A stretch of DNA of 64,000 nucleotides from Gracilimonas sp. Lineage in GTDB: Bacteria; Bacteroidota; Rhodothermia; Balneolales; Balneolaceae. The stretch is from assembly GCF_014762685.1 (NCBI RefSeq), contig NZ_JABURM010000006.1, positions 186,001 through 250,000 on the forward strand. The letters run 5' to 3'. A program made the translations under genes and the position numbers. The notes beneath the pieces were generated by a model that was not told the DNA's origin, made no database searches, and saw nothing but the letters and a program-made list of their open reading frames with translations. Below are positions 36,978 through 45,378 of this stretch, piece by piece; within the stretch, counting starts at the first letter, position 1, and each line of letters opens with the position of its first letter.

Positions 36978-37007
36978 AGTTAATTGATTGATTTGGCGTT
37001 TAAATTT

Positions 37008-37015
37008 CAAAACTA
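37008..37015 (-). promoter_or_regulatory. possible -7 element of the copper operon
   Basis: The minus strand reads TAGTTTTG, an exact TAnnTTTG match, about 30 bp before the chaperone ATG. An upstream TTTA lies 23 bp away. No copper-regulator operator is recognised. Confidence 0.4.
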
Positions 37016-37172
37016 AGTTATGGATATCGCATCCCTCGTAAATGCCGAATAACAAAGAATGTTTATACAATTTTGTTTATTCCTGAAAACTAATTTTTGC
37101 AATATTTCTCATCCAAAGTTTTTATCCTCACTCACATATTTTAATTGAAGATCTATTTATACTCATACACCT

Positions 37173-39245
37173 ATGAAAAAGCTTTTTTCTATTCTATTAA
37201 TGTTTCTGTTTATCGGGGTAGAGGTAAATGCCCAGCAATTTCCCGATAAATTAACGATGAAGGATATTTTTCATGAACCTTTTATACCGGGAACCCGGCC
37301 GGCCTTCTCTCATTTTTCACCTGATGGTAAAACTATCTTCTTTAGCTGGAGTGATTCCGCAACCTCTGACACGGATCTTTTTCAGGTCGGTTTAAGTGGA
37401 AAGAATCAGAAAAAAGCCTCTGATGAAGTTGTCCGTAATTATGAGCTTTCTCCCAATGGGCAACACATTCTTTATACTGATAAAGGCGATCTTATTTTAG
37501 CTGATGCCAATTTTGAGAATAAACGAACCATTGTAGCCTCCAAAGGCTATGACTACAACCCTGTTTGGAATAATAATGGAGCAAAGTTTGCTTTTATTCA
37601 AAACGGAGATGTTTGGATCTCGGGTGTAAATGAAGCTTACATCAAGCAAATCACCAATAAGAAAAGTGACGAGCCAAACTACAGCATTGTAGGTTGGGGC
37701 GATAATCAGTTAGTGCTCAGTCAGTGGGATAACTCCAATTATCGCGAATATTACTTTCCGGAATATGCCGGTAAATACGTAGAAACCGGGGCTACCCGCA
37801 GGGGCATTCCAACGCGCATTATTTCTGTTGCTCATGTTAACACAGGAGATGTTGAAACCATCCTGGAACATGAAGGGTATTTAAGTACTGACGTAAGTGC
37901 CTCTGGAAATTTTCTGGCCATTGATGCTACCGACCCGCCGATGAAAAACAGAAAAATTGAAGTTTATAACTTGAAAAATCTTTCATCCAAGGTCTTATTT
38001 GAAGACTCTACAGACGGCTGGCTTTATAATACCGAAATGGAATTTGCCCCGGCTACCGACAGGCTAATGTTTCAAAGCGAACGAGATGGATGGAATCACA
38101 TTTATACCGTTAACCCTGACGGTTCCGGTTTTGAGCAGCATACTTTTGGTGAATATGACATTCCATGGGCTTCGTGGATTGATGAAAAAACAATCGCAAT
38201 GGCTACCAATGAGATGGACCCCGGAGAGGTTCAGCTTTACAAATTGAATATCATGACCAATATCCCTACAAAATTAACATCGGCAGAAGGATATCGTCGT
38301 GATTTCAGAATGAGCCATGACCGGAGATACATTGTATATAATAAAACCTTTTTCAACGAGCCTTTTGATTTATACGTCGTAGATACTGTGATCCCTCAAC
38401 GGGAAGTTCAGCTCACTAACTCGGTTCCGGATTCGTTTTACGAATATGACTGGAAAAAAGAAGATTATGTGAGATTTACAGGAAGAGACGGGAAAACCCG
38501 GTTGTCAATGTCTGTATTAAAACCGGAACGAAGAAATCCGAACGGTAATCCGGTGGTTGTATTTGTTCATGGTGCGGGCTCGCTTCAAAATGTGTATAAA
38601 GGTTGGTCTAATAATTACTGGCGTGAATATATGTTTCACCAGTATTTAACCCATCAGGGATATTATGTAATTGAAGTAGATTACAGACACAGTACCGGCT
38701 ACGGACGTAAATTCAGAGAAGATGTGACCAACTGGATGGGCAAATATGAAACGGAAGATATCGAAGACGGCCTGGCCTTTCTTGCTGATAACTTTGACAA
38801 AGCAGATACTTCCCGTGTTGGAATTTACGGGGGAAGCTATGGGGGATTCATGGCACTATACGCTGTAGGAGTTTCTCCTGATAAATTTGACGCCGCTGCA
38901 GGATTGCGCTCTGTTACCAACTGGGAGAATTACTATTACGCCAATCCCGGATACACTCTGCCCCGATTAGGAACTCCGGAAGAAGATTCAGTAAATTACG
39001 CCCGAAGTTCACCGGTTACCTATGCCGATTCACTTCAAAAACCGGTTATTCTTTTACACGGCTTAACTGATAATAATGTGGGTTTTCAGGATGCTGTTCA
39101 TTACATCGAACGGCTTATTCAAAGCGGAAATGAAAATTTTGAAATGATGATGTATCCTACCGAACGGCACAGTTTCCGGGATGAGGATGCCTGGTATGAT
39201 GAATATCGGCGAATTTTTGAATTCTTCGAAAAGCATTTGAAATAA
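37173..39245 (+). CDS. S9 family (prolyl oligopeptidase-like) serine peptidase
   Basis: 690 residues with a signal peptide cut after VNAQ (about 21). An N-terminal β-propeller (about 40-430, with words such as HFSPDGKTIFFSW and SPNGQHILYT) caps the α/β-hydrolase domain. The catalytic triad is visible as Ser in GIYGGSYGGFMAL, Asp in LLHGLTDNNV and His in YPTERHSFRDED. DPP-IV-like enzymes of this type cleave proline-containing peptides. A hairpin terminator follows. Confidence 0.93.
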   Translation: MKKLFSILLMFLFIGVEVNAQQFPDKLTMKDIFHEPFIPGTRPAFSHFSPDGKTIFFSWSDSATSDTDLFQVGLSGKNQKKASDEVVRNYELSPNGQHILYTDKGDLILADANFENKRTIVASKGYDYNPVWNNNGAKFAFIQNGDVWISGVNEAYIKQITNKKSDEPNYSIVGWGDNQLVLSQWDNSNYREYYFPEYAGKYVETGATRRGIPTRIISVAHVNTGDVETILEHEGYLSTDVSASGNFLAIDATDPPMKNRKIEVYNLKNLSSKVLFEDSTDGWLYNTEMEFAPATDRLMFQSERDGWNHIYTVNPDGSGFEQHTFGEYDIPWASWIDEKTIAMATNEMDPGEVQLYKLNIMTNIPTKLTSAEGYRRDFRMSHDRRYIVYNKTFFNEPFDLYVVDTVIPQREVQLTNSVPDSFYEYDWKKEDYVRFTGRDGKTRLSMSVLKPERRNPNGNPVVVFVHGAGSLQNVYKGWSNNYWREYMFHQYLTHQGYYVIEVDYRHSTGYGRKFREDVTNWMGKYETEDIEDGLAFLADNFDKADTSRVGIYGGSYGGFMALYAVGVSPDKFDAAAGLRSVTNWENYYYANPGYTLPRLGTPEEDSVNYARSSPVTYADSLQKPVILLHGLTDNNVGFQDAVHYIERLIQSGNENFEMMMYPTERHSFRDEDAWYDEYRRIFEFFEKHLK

Positions 39246-39250
39246 TCCAA

Positions 39251-39286
39251 AAATGTAGCGTCATTTCACAGAATGGCGGTACATTT
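39251..39286 (+). terminator. hairpin terminator of the S9 peptidase gene
   Basis: A 15-bp stem with one mismatch and one G-T pair (39251-39265 with 39272-39286) and a 6-nt loop, followed by ATTTTAT. The tail is only moderately T-rich. Confidence 0.6.
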
Positions 39287-39354
39287 ATTTTATATACATC
39301 GATATTGTTGTCGCATAAAAATAGGTTCTCTCCCCTAATCAATTTATACGCACC

Positions 39355-40416
39355 ATGAATATATTTGTAAAAATTATACTTTGGGTCATTGCTCTGTTAG
39401 TCATGGCTTCAGTCACAATCGTATCTATTGGCTGGATGGCGTCCAAGCCCGGCTATGAGGGCCCGGTATCCGATCACTTTAATGGAACTACATTTGAGAA
39501 TCCGGGTAATGTTCCTTCCAAGGATTTCGTTGATGTAATGAAATGGTACCTTCAACGCGATCAGGGCGAATGGACAAGGATTCCGGAAGAAGAGGTTACT
39601 TTTGCTGAAAAACCGGCTCGTAAAGTTACCAAAGGCATGGTCATTACTTTTATCAACCACTCCACCTTTTTAATTCAAACCGGCGGAGTCAATATTTTGA
39701 CCGATCCGGTTTGGAGTGATCGTGTAAGCCCGGTCAGCTTTGCAGGCCCAAAACGATATCGACCGGCAGGCGTAAAATTTGAAGATCTTCCGGAGATCGA
39801 CGTGGTTTTGATCAGTCACAATCATTATGATCATTTGGATTTAGAAACACTGAAAAAGCTGGAAGAAAAATTTCAGCCTCAGTTTATCACTCCCCTTGGG
39901 GTTTCACAACTTTTAAAAGGAACACTTTTTAGATACACCTTGGAATTAGACTGGTGGGAAGAAAAAGCCATCCACACGAACATAAGCATTCATTCCGTTC
40001 CGGCACAGCATTTTTCGGCACGCGGATTGTTTGACCGGAATAAGACTTTGTGGTCAGGTTATGTGATCAAATCACCCGCCGGTAATGTGTACTTTGCCGG
40101 TGATACAGGCTATGGTGATTTTTTTAAAGTTATCCAGCAAAAATTTCCCGTCATCAAAGTTGGCCTCATTCCTATTGGCGCCTACAAACCACAGTGGTTC
40201 ATGGGGCCTATGCACCTCAATCCCGAAGAAGCGCTCCAGGTCCATAAAGATTTGAGAGCCCAAATCAGTTTTGGAATGCACTTTGGCACTTTCCCACTTG
40301 CTGACGACGGAATGAAAGATCCGGAAAATGATTTTATGAAAGCCATCCAGAAGCCTGAAAACCGAGGCGTCAACTTTAAGTTGCTCACGGAAGGGGATTC
40401 ATTTAGGATTCGATAG
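39355..40416 (+). CDS. MBL fold metallo-hydrolase (NAPE-PLD/UlaG-like), membrane anchored
   Basis: 353 residues. An N-terminal membrane segment (about 5-25) is followed by an MBL domain with FINHSTFLIQTGGVNILTDP, the metal motif ISHNHYDHLD (HxHxDH), AQHFSARG, YFAGDTGYGD and FGMHFGTF. This pattern is that of the NAPE-PLD/UlaG subgroup of phosphodiesterase-like enzymes. The natural substrate in bacteria is unknown. Confidence 0.88.
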   Translation: MNIFVKIILWVIALLVMASVTIVSIGWMASKPGYEGPVSDHFNGTTFENPGNVPSKDFVDVMKWYLQRDQGEWTRIPEEEVTFAEKPARKVTKGMVITFINHSTFLIQTGGVNILTDPVWSDRVSPVSFAGPKRYRPAGVKFEDLPEIDVVLISHNHYDHLDLETLKKLEEKFQPQFITPLGVSQLLKGTLFRYTLELDWWEEKAIHTNISIHSVPAQHFSARGLFDRNKTLWSGYVIKSPAGNVYFAGDTGYGDFFKVIQQKFPVIKVGLIPIGAYKPQWFMGPMHLNPEEALQVHKDLRAQISFGMHFGTFPLADDGMKDPENDFMKAIQKPENRGVNFKLLTEGDSFRIR

Positions 40417-40419
40417 AAT

Positions 40420-42069
40420 TTAGTTAGCACCCCATTTTGGATACCTGAGATCATCATCAATATCAGTCAGAACCGTGATATTTCCAGAGCCATCTGCAAC
40501 AACCTTCATGATCTCAATATCATTACCATCGTAAGCCCCAACCACGATCTGTGACCCATCAGGTGACCAGGCTGGATCTCTTCTTCCATTTTGAGAGTTT
40601 GTTATCTGAAGTACATCTGACCCATCTGGATTCATCGTGTAAATGTCGAAGCTTCCGTTGCGCGTACTTGCAAATGCAATTCTCGAACCATCAGGTGACC
40701 AAACAGGGTCCTGATCACGTACACTTGAACCTGACGGATCATTAGTTAGAAGTGTCAGATTTGATCCGTTAGCATCTATGACGGCTATTTCGTAGTTATC
40801 TACCGGGAATGCATCAAATACAATCTTTGTGCCATCCGGTGACCAATCGGGTTCTCTTCCGCTGTAATTATTATCTGTCAGTGGAGTTAAATTTGTTCCA
40901 TCTGAATTGATTACAAAAATTTGTGGATCACGATTGGCGTCGTAGCGTGAAAATACAACCTGAGTTCCATCAGGTGACCAAGCGGGGTCATTATTTCCAC
41001 TGCTGTTTGAAGTTAAGTTTGTATAACCCTAGGTTTCGATATCATATACAATTATATCTGAATTCGTAACAGGTCCCTGAGAAAAAACAATCTTTGAACC
41101 ATCCGGTGATATGTCAAAAGGGCCAAAACCATTCCTTTCAAAAAATAACCTGACGTCACTTCCATCTGGGTTCATCGAAAAGACCTGCTTAGGGTATTTT
41201 GAATCGTTCACATACACAACTCTATTTTTTACAAGGGAAACTTCGGTGCAGGTAATCTCATAATTTGTTCGGGTAGTATCCCCGGCTATAATTTCTATTG
41301 ATCGTGGGTTTTGACCGCTTAAAGAACAATTATCATTTATCCCTGTCAATTCTGCTGTGTAACTACCTTCAGTAACCTCCCCTCTGGTGGCTTTAGAAGT
41401 CGTTGCGGATATTGGTGTATCTATGCCATTAAAATTCAATGTCATACTCTGATCCTGATCAGGTCCGCTTCTGCTGAATAAAAATTCAACCGCTCCTTCT
41501 TGTATCACATCAAAGTCAGGGCCCGTGGCTGATTTTCCATCCACTGTCACCTCAATAGGACCATCTGTTGCACCTTGTGGAACCTTTGTCATCAACTCAT
41601 TCTCAGAGGCATTCAATATTTGAGCCTGGGTACCATTAAAGCTGATCATATTTTCTGAGATAGTCTCGCTAAAATTCATTCCGGATATAGTGACTTCATC
41701 CCCAACCATTCCACTTTCTGGGTCAATTGAACTGATGCCGGGAGTCAGCGATTCTACCGTAAAGCTTGGGCCATTTACTGTTACATTTCCAACTTTTACA
41801 CTAATTGCACCGGTTGTTGCTCCGTTAGGCACAGTTGCCTTGAGTTCAGAGTCGCTGGCACTTGTTATGTTCGCTTCTAAACCATTAAAATAAACTTCAT
41901 TATTTGAGGCTTCAGGTGAGAACCCAGTCCCTTCAATGGTAACCAAAGTGCCGGATGGACCACTATTTGGTTGTACACTTAAGATTTCAGGATCGGGGGT
42001 GCTGTTGCCTCCACCACAAGAAATTAACAGTAAAGTCAATACCGTTACAATTGGCGCCGAATACTTCAT
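40420..42069 (-). pseudogene. TIG/PD40 propeller lipoprotein interrupted by one in-frame TAG
   Basis: Read through, the frame is 549 residues from the ATG at 42069. Lipobox LLISC (about residue 18), two IPT/TIG domains (about 30-190), a β-domain, then TolB-like PD40 repeats (SPDGSKIVF, WSPDGTQVVF, WSPDGTKIVF, WSPDGSRIAF, WSPDGSQIVV). A single TAG at 41031-41029 (codon 347) cuts it after YDIET; the next codons (GYTNLTSN) continue the propeller in the same frame to a TAA at 40420. One C-to-T change of a CAG would account for it. Because TAG ends other genes here, it is more likely a nonsense mutation or base error than recoding. The truncated product would retain the TIG domains. Confidence 0.85.
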
Positions 42070-42431
42070 ATTTGAATATTTTTTATACAATTCACTTTTC
42101 CACTTATACGATACCTTTTTGCCAAACCGCTCAAATTGATTTCAGAAATTGTTTCTATAATTAGTATGCAAAATTAGTGTTGTCACCCCCAAGCCATTAT
42201 TACTAATGAAGCTGAAAAATACTCCCTCTCCCTAAAACTGAAGTACAAATTGCAGATTTGTCCGGGCTTGGGGCGGAATGGTTTTTTGATCTTCTCAAAA
42301 ACAGCTTTCGAGATGGAGGCAATTTAAAATGAACTGTATCCCAACAAAATCACCTCATTTAATCAACCAATTCACCCCAATTTTTTCCGATTCATTTTGT
42401 ACATTGCTTTGATTGAAAAACTCGTTTATCA
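42070..42431. other. 362-bp intergenic region between divergent genes
   Basis: Lies between the start of the propeller lipoprotein gene (minus) and dnaX (plus). A minus-strand TAATTTTG (42176-42169) is a candidate -7 box for the lipoprotein gene. No ORF, RNA gene or long repeat is seen in the rest. Confidence 0.5.
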
Positions 42432-44255
42432 ATGTCAGAAACATACCGCGCACTTACCCGAAAATACCGACCGCATACATTTGATGATATCGTCTCACAG
42501 GAACATGTGAGCAGCACCATCAAAAATGCCATTAAACAAAACAGGCTGTCTCATGCCTACATGTTTTGCGGCCCGCGCGGCGTAGGTAAAACAACCATGG
42601 CCCGGGTGCTTGCACGAACGATCAACGAGATTGATGCAAGTGTGGATGGCGAGTCACTCAACCAAACACTGAATATTGTTGAGATGGATGCCGCTTCCAA
42701 TAACAAAGTAGATGATGTGCATCACCTTCGGGAAAGCGTTCGTATTCCCCCACAAAATGGCCGGTATAAAATTTTTATTGTGGATGAGGTCCATATGCTC
42801 AGTAAAGCGGCCTTCAATGCCCTGCTGAAAACACTGGAAGAACCTCCTGAGCATGCTATTTTCATTTTTGCTACTACAGAACCTCACAAAGTTCTCCCCA
42901 CCATTTTGTCTCGCGTACAACGTTTCGATTTTAAACGAATATCGGTGGAAGAAATCGTACAACGATTACGAAAAATTTCGTTGGATGAGAACATCAGTAT
43001 TGATGAAGAATCCCTTCACGTAATCGCCAAAAAAGCGGATGGGGCACTTCGTGATGCTCTTGGATTAATGGATCAGGCCATTGCTTTTTGCGGAGATACC
43101 ATAACCCATGAAGAACTTCTGCAAGCTCTGAACGTGGTTGGAACCGACCGGCTGTTCCAATTTATGGAATGTGTAAAAGAACATGATGCAGATAAAGGAC
43201 TCGAACTCATCAATACACTGCTGCAAGAAGGTTATGACATCCAGGAGTATTTGATTGGGCTGACTGAGCACCTGCGAAATTTATACATTGCCCACCACAG
43301 TGATAAATTGTATTTGGTTGAGGCTTCAGAAGAAACTAAGAAACGGTTCCTGAAAACGGCAAAGGATTTTTCGCGAGATGATTTAATGCGGATGCTGAAT
43401 ATAATCAGTGAAGCTCAGATTAAACTGAAAGATGCCAGTCAACCCCGTATTCAGTTTGAAATTACCTTACTGAAACTGATTCACATGGAGAGGTCGGAAC
43501 AATTATCTGAACTTTTAGCCGGACTTCAGGAATTAAAAAAAAACTCCGGTAACTTCGTAAACGCTGAGAAAAACAGTTCGGCTCCAGAAAAACAAACTAT
43601 CCCGGAGGAAGAATCAGAATCCACTCAAAACGGACAGTCAATAAAAGCTGATCGGGTTACGGAGCCTCATTCTGAAGAAGAAAGTCCTGAGTCGGGTCAG
43701 GAGAGGGAAGAAAATGAATTAAAAGATGAGACCCTTGAAGATGTGGAGGAGGATGATTTTGATTTTGGAACTCCTGCATTAGTGACCAACCTCTCTAAAA
43801 AAGCAAAGGGTAACAAAATGTCCTCTGCTCAAAACGGAAAAACCCAGCCTTCGTCAGCTTCTTCCATGAATAATGAAAATGCTGAGGTAAAAAAAATTAC
43901 CACAGAATATATTCAGGAAAGCTGGAGTACATATATAGAATCGCTGAAGGGAGATTTCCCGATGTTGTTGCATTCGCAAATGGAAAGAGTCAAGGTAGTA
44001 AAAGTAAAAGGTGGTGAATTACATTTGGAGTGCGAAAACCAGTTTGCACATAAAATGCTGGATGAGCAAAGAACCGATCTTCAGAAAAAACTAAAGGAAT
44101 GTGTGGGCACTATGTTGCGTTTTAATGTATCTGTGGCAGAGCAACCTGAAGAAAACAAACCCATGAGTGTTTATGAACGTTTTAAACAAATACAACAAAA
44201 AGACCCCATTATACGTGATATAGTTGAGATTTTTGGGGCAGAACTTGAATACTAA
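42432..44255 (+). CDS. dnaX: DNA polymerase III subunit gamma/tau
   Basis: 607 residues. AAA+ clamp-loader ATPase with Walker A GPRGVGKTT, Walker B IFIVDEVHML, sensor 1 FATTEPHKV and arginine-finger motif LSRVQRFDF, where the usual SRC Cys is Val. The zinc module normally inserted after Walker A (four Cys) is absent: the segment reads NEIDASVDGESLNQTLN. Domain III ends near residue 365, followed by an acidic linker (about 375-455) and a C-terminal tau domain. A run of nine A at 43535-43543 marks the domain III/linker border. It heads dnaX-ybaB-recR. Confidence 0.94.
   Translation: MSETYRALTRKYRPHTFDDIVSQEHVSSTIKNAIKQNRLSHAYMFCGPRGVGKTTMARVLARTINEIDASVDGESLNQTLNIVEMDAASNNKVDDVHHLRESVRIPPQNGRYKIFIVDEVHMLSKAAFNALLKTLEEPPEHAIFIFATTEPHKVLPTILSRVQRFDFKRISVEEIVQRLRKISLDENISIDEESLHVIAKKADGALRDALGLMDQAIAFCGDTITHEELLQALNVVGTDRLFQFMECVKEHDADKGLELINTLLQEGYDIQEYLIGLTEHLRNLYIAHHSDKLYLVEASEETKKRFLKTAKDFSRDDLMRMLNIISEAQIKLKDASQPRIQFEITLLKLIHMERSEQLSELLAGLQELKKNSGNFVNAEKNSSAPEKQTIPEEESESTQNGQSIKADRVTEPHSEEESPESGQEREENELKDETLEDVEEDDFDFGTPALVTNLSKKAKGNKMSSAQNGKTQPSSASSMNNENAEVKKITTEYIQESWSTYIESLKGDFPMLLHSQMERVKVVKVKGGELHLECENQFAHKMLDEQRTDLQKKLKECVGTMLRFNVSVAEQPEENKPMSVYERFKQIQQKDPIIRDIVEIFGAELEY
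43518..43556 (+). promoter_or_regulatory. candidate programmed slippage site in dnaX
   Basis: A9 (43535-43543) spans codons 368-371. One added A or a -1 shift gives LKKKLR then TAA (43550-43552), a 373-residue product. One lost A gives LKKTPVTS then TAA. An SD-like AGGA lies at 43528-43531, and GCCGGA (43518-43523) can pair with TCCGGT (43545-43550) around the run. It is the arrangement expected for making the short gamma form. Confidence 0.6.
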
Positions 44256-44269
44256 AACTAAATAGAATT

Positions 44270-44617
44270 ATGAGTGATTTTAATATGGCCGATATGTTCG
44301 GCAAGATCCAGGAAATGCAATCGAAAATGCAGGAAGCCCAACAAGGTCTAAACGACGTAATTGTTGAAGCCGAAGCCGGTGGCGGAATGGTAAAGGTAAA
44401 AGCCAACGGAAATAAACAAATTGTCTCAATTACTATGGATGACGATGTAGTGGATCCTGCTGACAAGGAAATGCTGGAAGACCTGATTGTAGCGGGTGTA
44501 AATAAAGCCCTTGAGAAGGCAGAAGAAGCTTCCAAAGAAAAAATGCAGGAAATGTATAAGGGCATGATTCCCGGCGGTGGAATTCCCGGCATGGACCTCT
44601 CTAAACTTGGACTATAA
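44270..44617 (+). CDS. ybaB: YbaB/EbfC family nucleoid-associated protein
   Basis: 115 residues: an N-terminal helical stretch MFGKIQEMQSKMQEAQQGL, a β core VEAEAGGGMVKVKANGNKQI and a Gly/Pro-rich C-terminus GMIPGGGIPGMDLS. Family members dimerise and bind DNA. It lies between dnaX and recR, the order conserved across bacteria, 14 bp after dnaX. Confidence 0.95.
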   Translation: MSDFNMADMFGKIQEMQSKMQEAQQGLNDVIVEAEAGGGMVKVKANGNKQIVSITMDDDVVDPADKEMLEDLIVAGVNKALEKAEEASKEKMQEMYKGMIPGGGIPGMDLSKLGL

Positions 44618-44696
44618 TTAATTTTAAATGCGACAATTTTGAATGTTAAATGAGCATTCATTTAATATTAACGCATTTAACACTTAAAATTATTAA
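44617..44696. repeat. intergenic palindrome, TTAAATG family, copy 2
   Basis: A nested imperfect hairpin fills the ybaB-recR gap: TTAAATGCG / CGCATTTAA on the outside and TTAAATGA / TCATTTAA inside, with a 4-base loop. The 22 bases 44635-44656 recur exactly at 63968-63989. Confidence 0.8.
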
Positions 44697-45298
44697 TGCA
44701 GATAACCTCAGAATATTTGGAGCGGGCTATTGAACAACTGGCCAAGCTTCCCGGAACCGGACGTAAATCGGCACAGCGCATTGCCATTCATCTTCTTAAG
44801 CAAAATGATGATTATGCTTTTAAGCTTGCACAGGCTATTGTGGACCTCAAAGAAAAAGTTACACGCTGTTCAGTCTGTGGTAATGTAAGCGACTCCGACC
44901 CTTGTAAAATTTGTGATAACCCCAAAAGAGATGCTACTGAAATTTGCGTGGTAGAAGAATTTAACGATGTATATATCATTGAAAAATCGAATGAGTTCCG
45001 GGGGCGATATCATGTGTTGGGTGGGGTCATCTCTCCTATGGATAACATCGGCCCTGATAAACTTCGCATACAGGAATTATTAAAGCGAGTGGGTGGTGAT
45101 GATCAAATCAAGGAAGTGATTTTAGCTCTTAATCCCGATGCGGAAGGTGAAGCGACAGCCTATTACATCAATAAACTGCTGAAACCCTATGATGTAACCG
45201 TAACCAGAATTGCCTATGGAATCCCTATGGGCACCGAACTTGAATTCATTGATGAGGCAACTTTGAGCCGTGCCTTCGCCAGCAGAAATAGTTTTTAA
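44696..45298 (+). CDS. recR: recombination mediator RecR
   Basis: 200 residues with the N-terminal HhH region (LAKLPGTGRKSAQRIAIHLL), a C4 zinc finger CSVCGNVSDSDPCKIC (about 58-73), and the Toprim domain (EICVVEEFNDVYIIE to ALNPDAEGEATAYYI). RecR works with RecO, and with RecF, to load RecA at gaps. It is the last gene of the dnaX operon. Confidence 0.96.
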   Translation: MQITSEYLERAIEQLAKLPGTGRKSAQRIAIHLLKQNDDYAFKLAQAIVDLKEKVTRCSVCGNVSDSDPCKICDNPKRDATEICVVEEFNDVYIIEKSNEFRGRYHVLGGVISPMDNIGPDKLRIQELLKRVGGDDQIKEVILALNPDAEGEATAYYINKLLKPYDVTVTRIAYGIPMGTELEFIDEATLSRAFASRNSF

Positions 45299-45378
45299 CA
45301 GAATTAATAATGAAAAATTCAAAAATTTAAAATTAACCTGACTCAGAATTCATTTTGAATTAACCATAAGAACAAAGC
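45299..45378. repeat. degenerate A/T-rich repeat words between recR and the M1 gene
   Basis: AATTCAAAAATTTAAAATTAA-type and AATTCATTTTGAATTAA words face each other across a short CTGACTC centre. Pairing is imperfect. It resembles the other self-complementary gaps of the window, but is too decayed to define arms. Confidence 0.4.

Noticed and set aside
40420-42069. Reassignment or programmed read-through of TAG
   Set aside because: TAG is the normal stop of several genes here (polX, rsmD, yraN, mce, radC neighbours), and no stem-loop or special context was seen after the codon. A point mutation is simpler.
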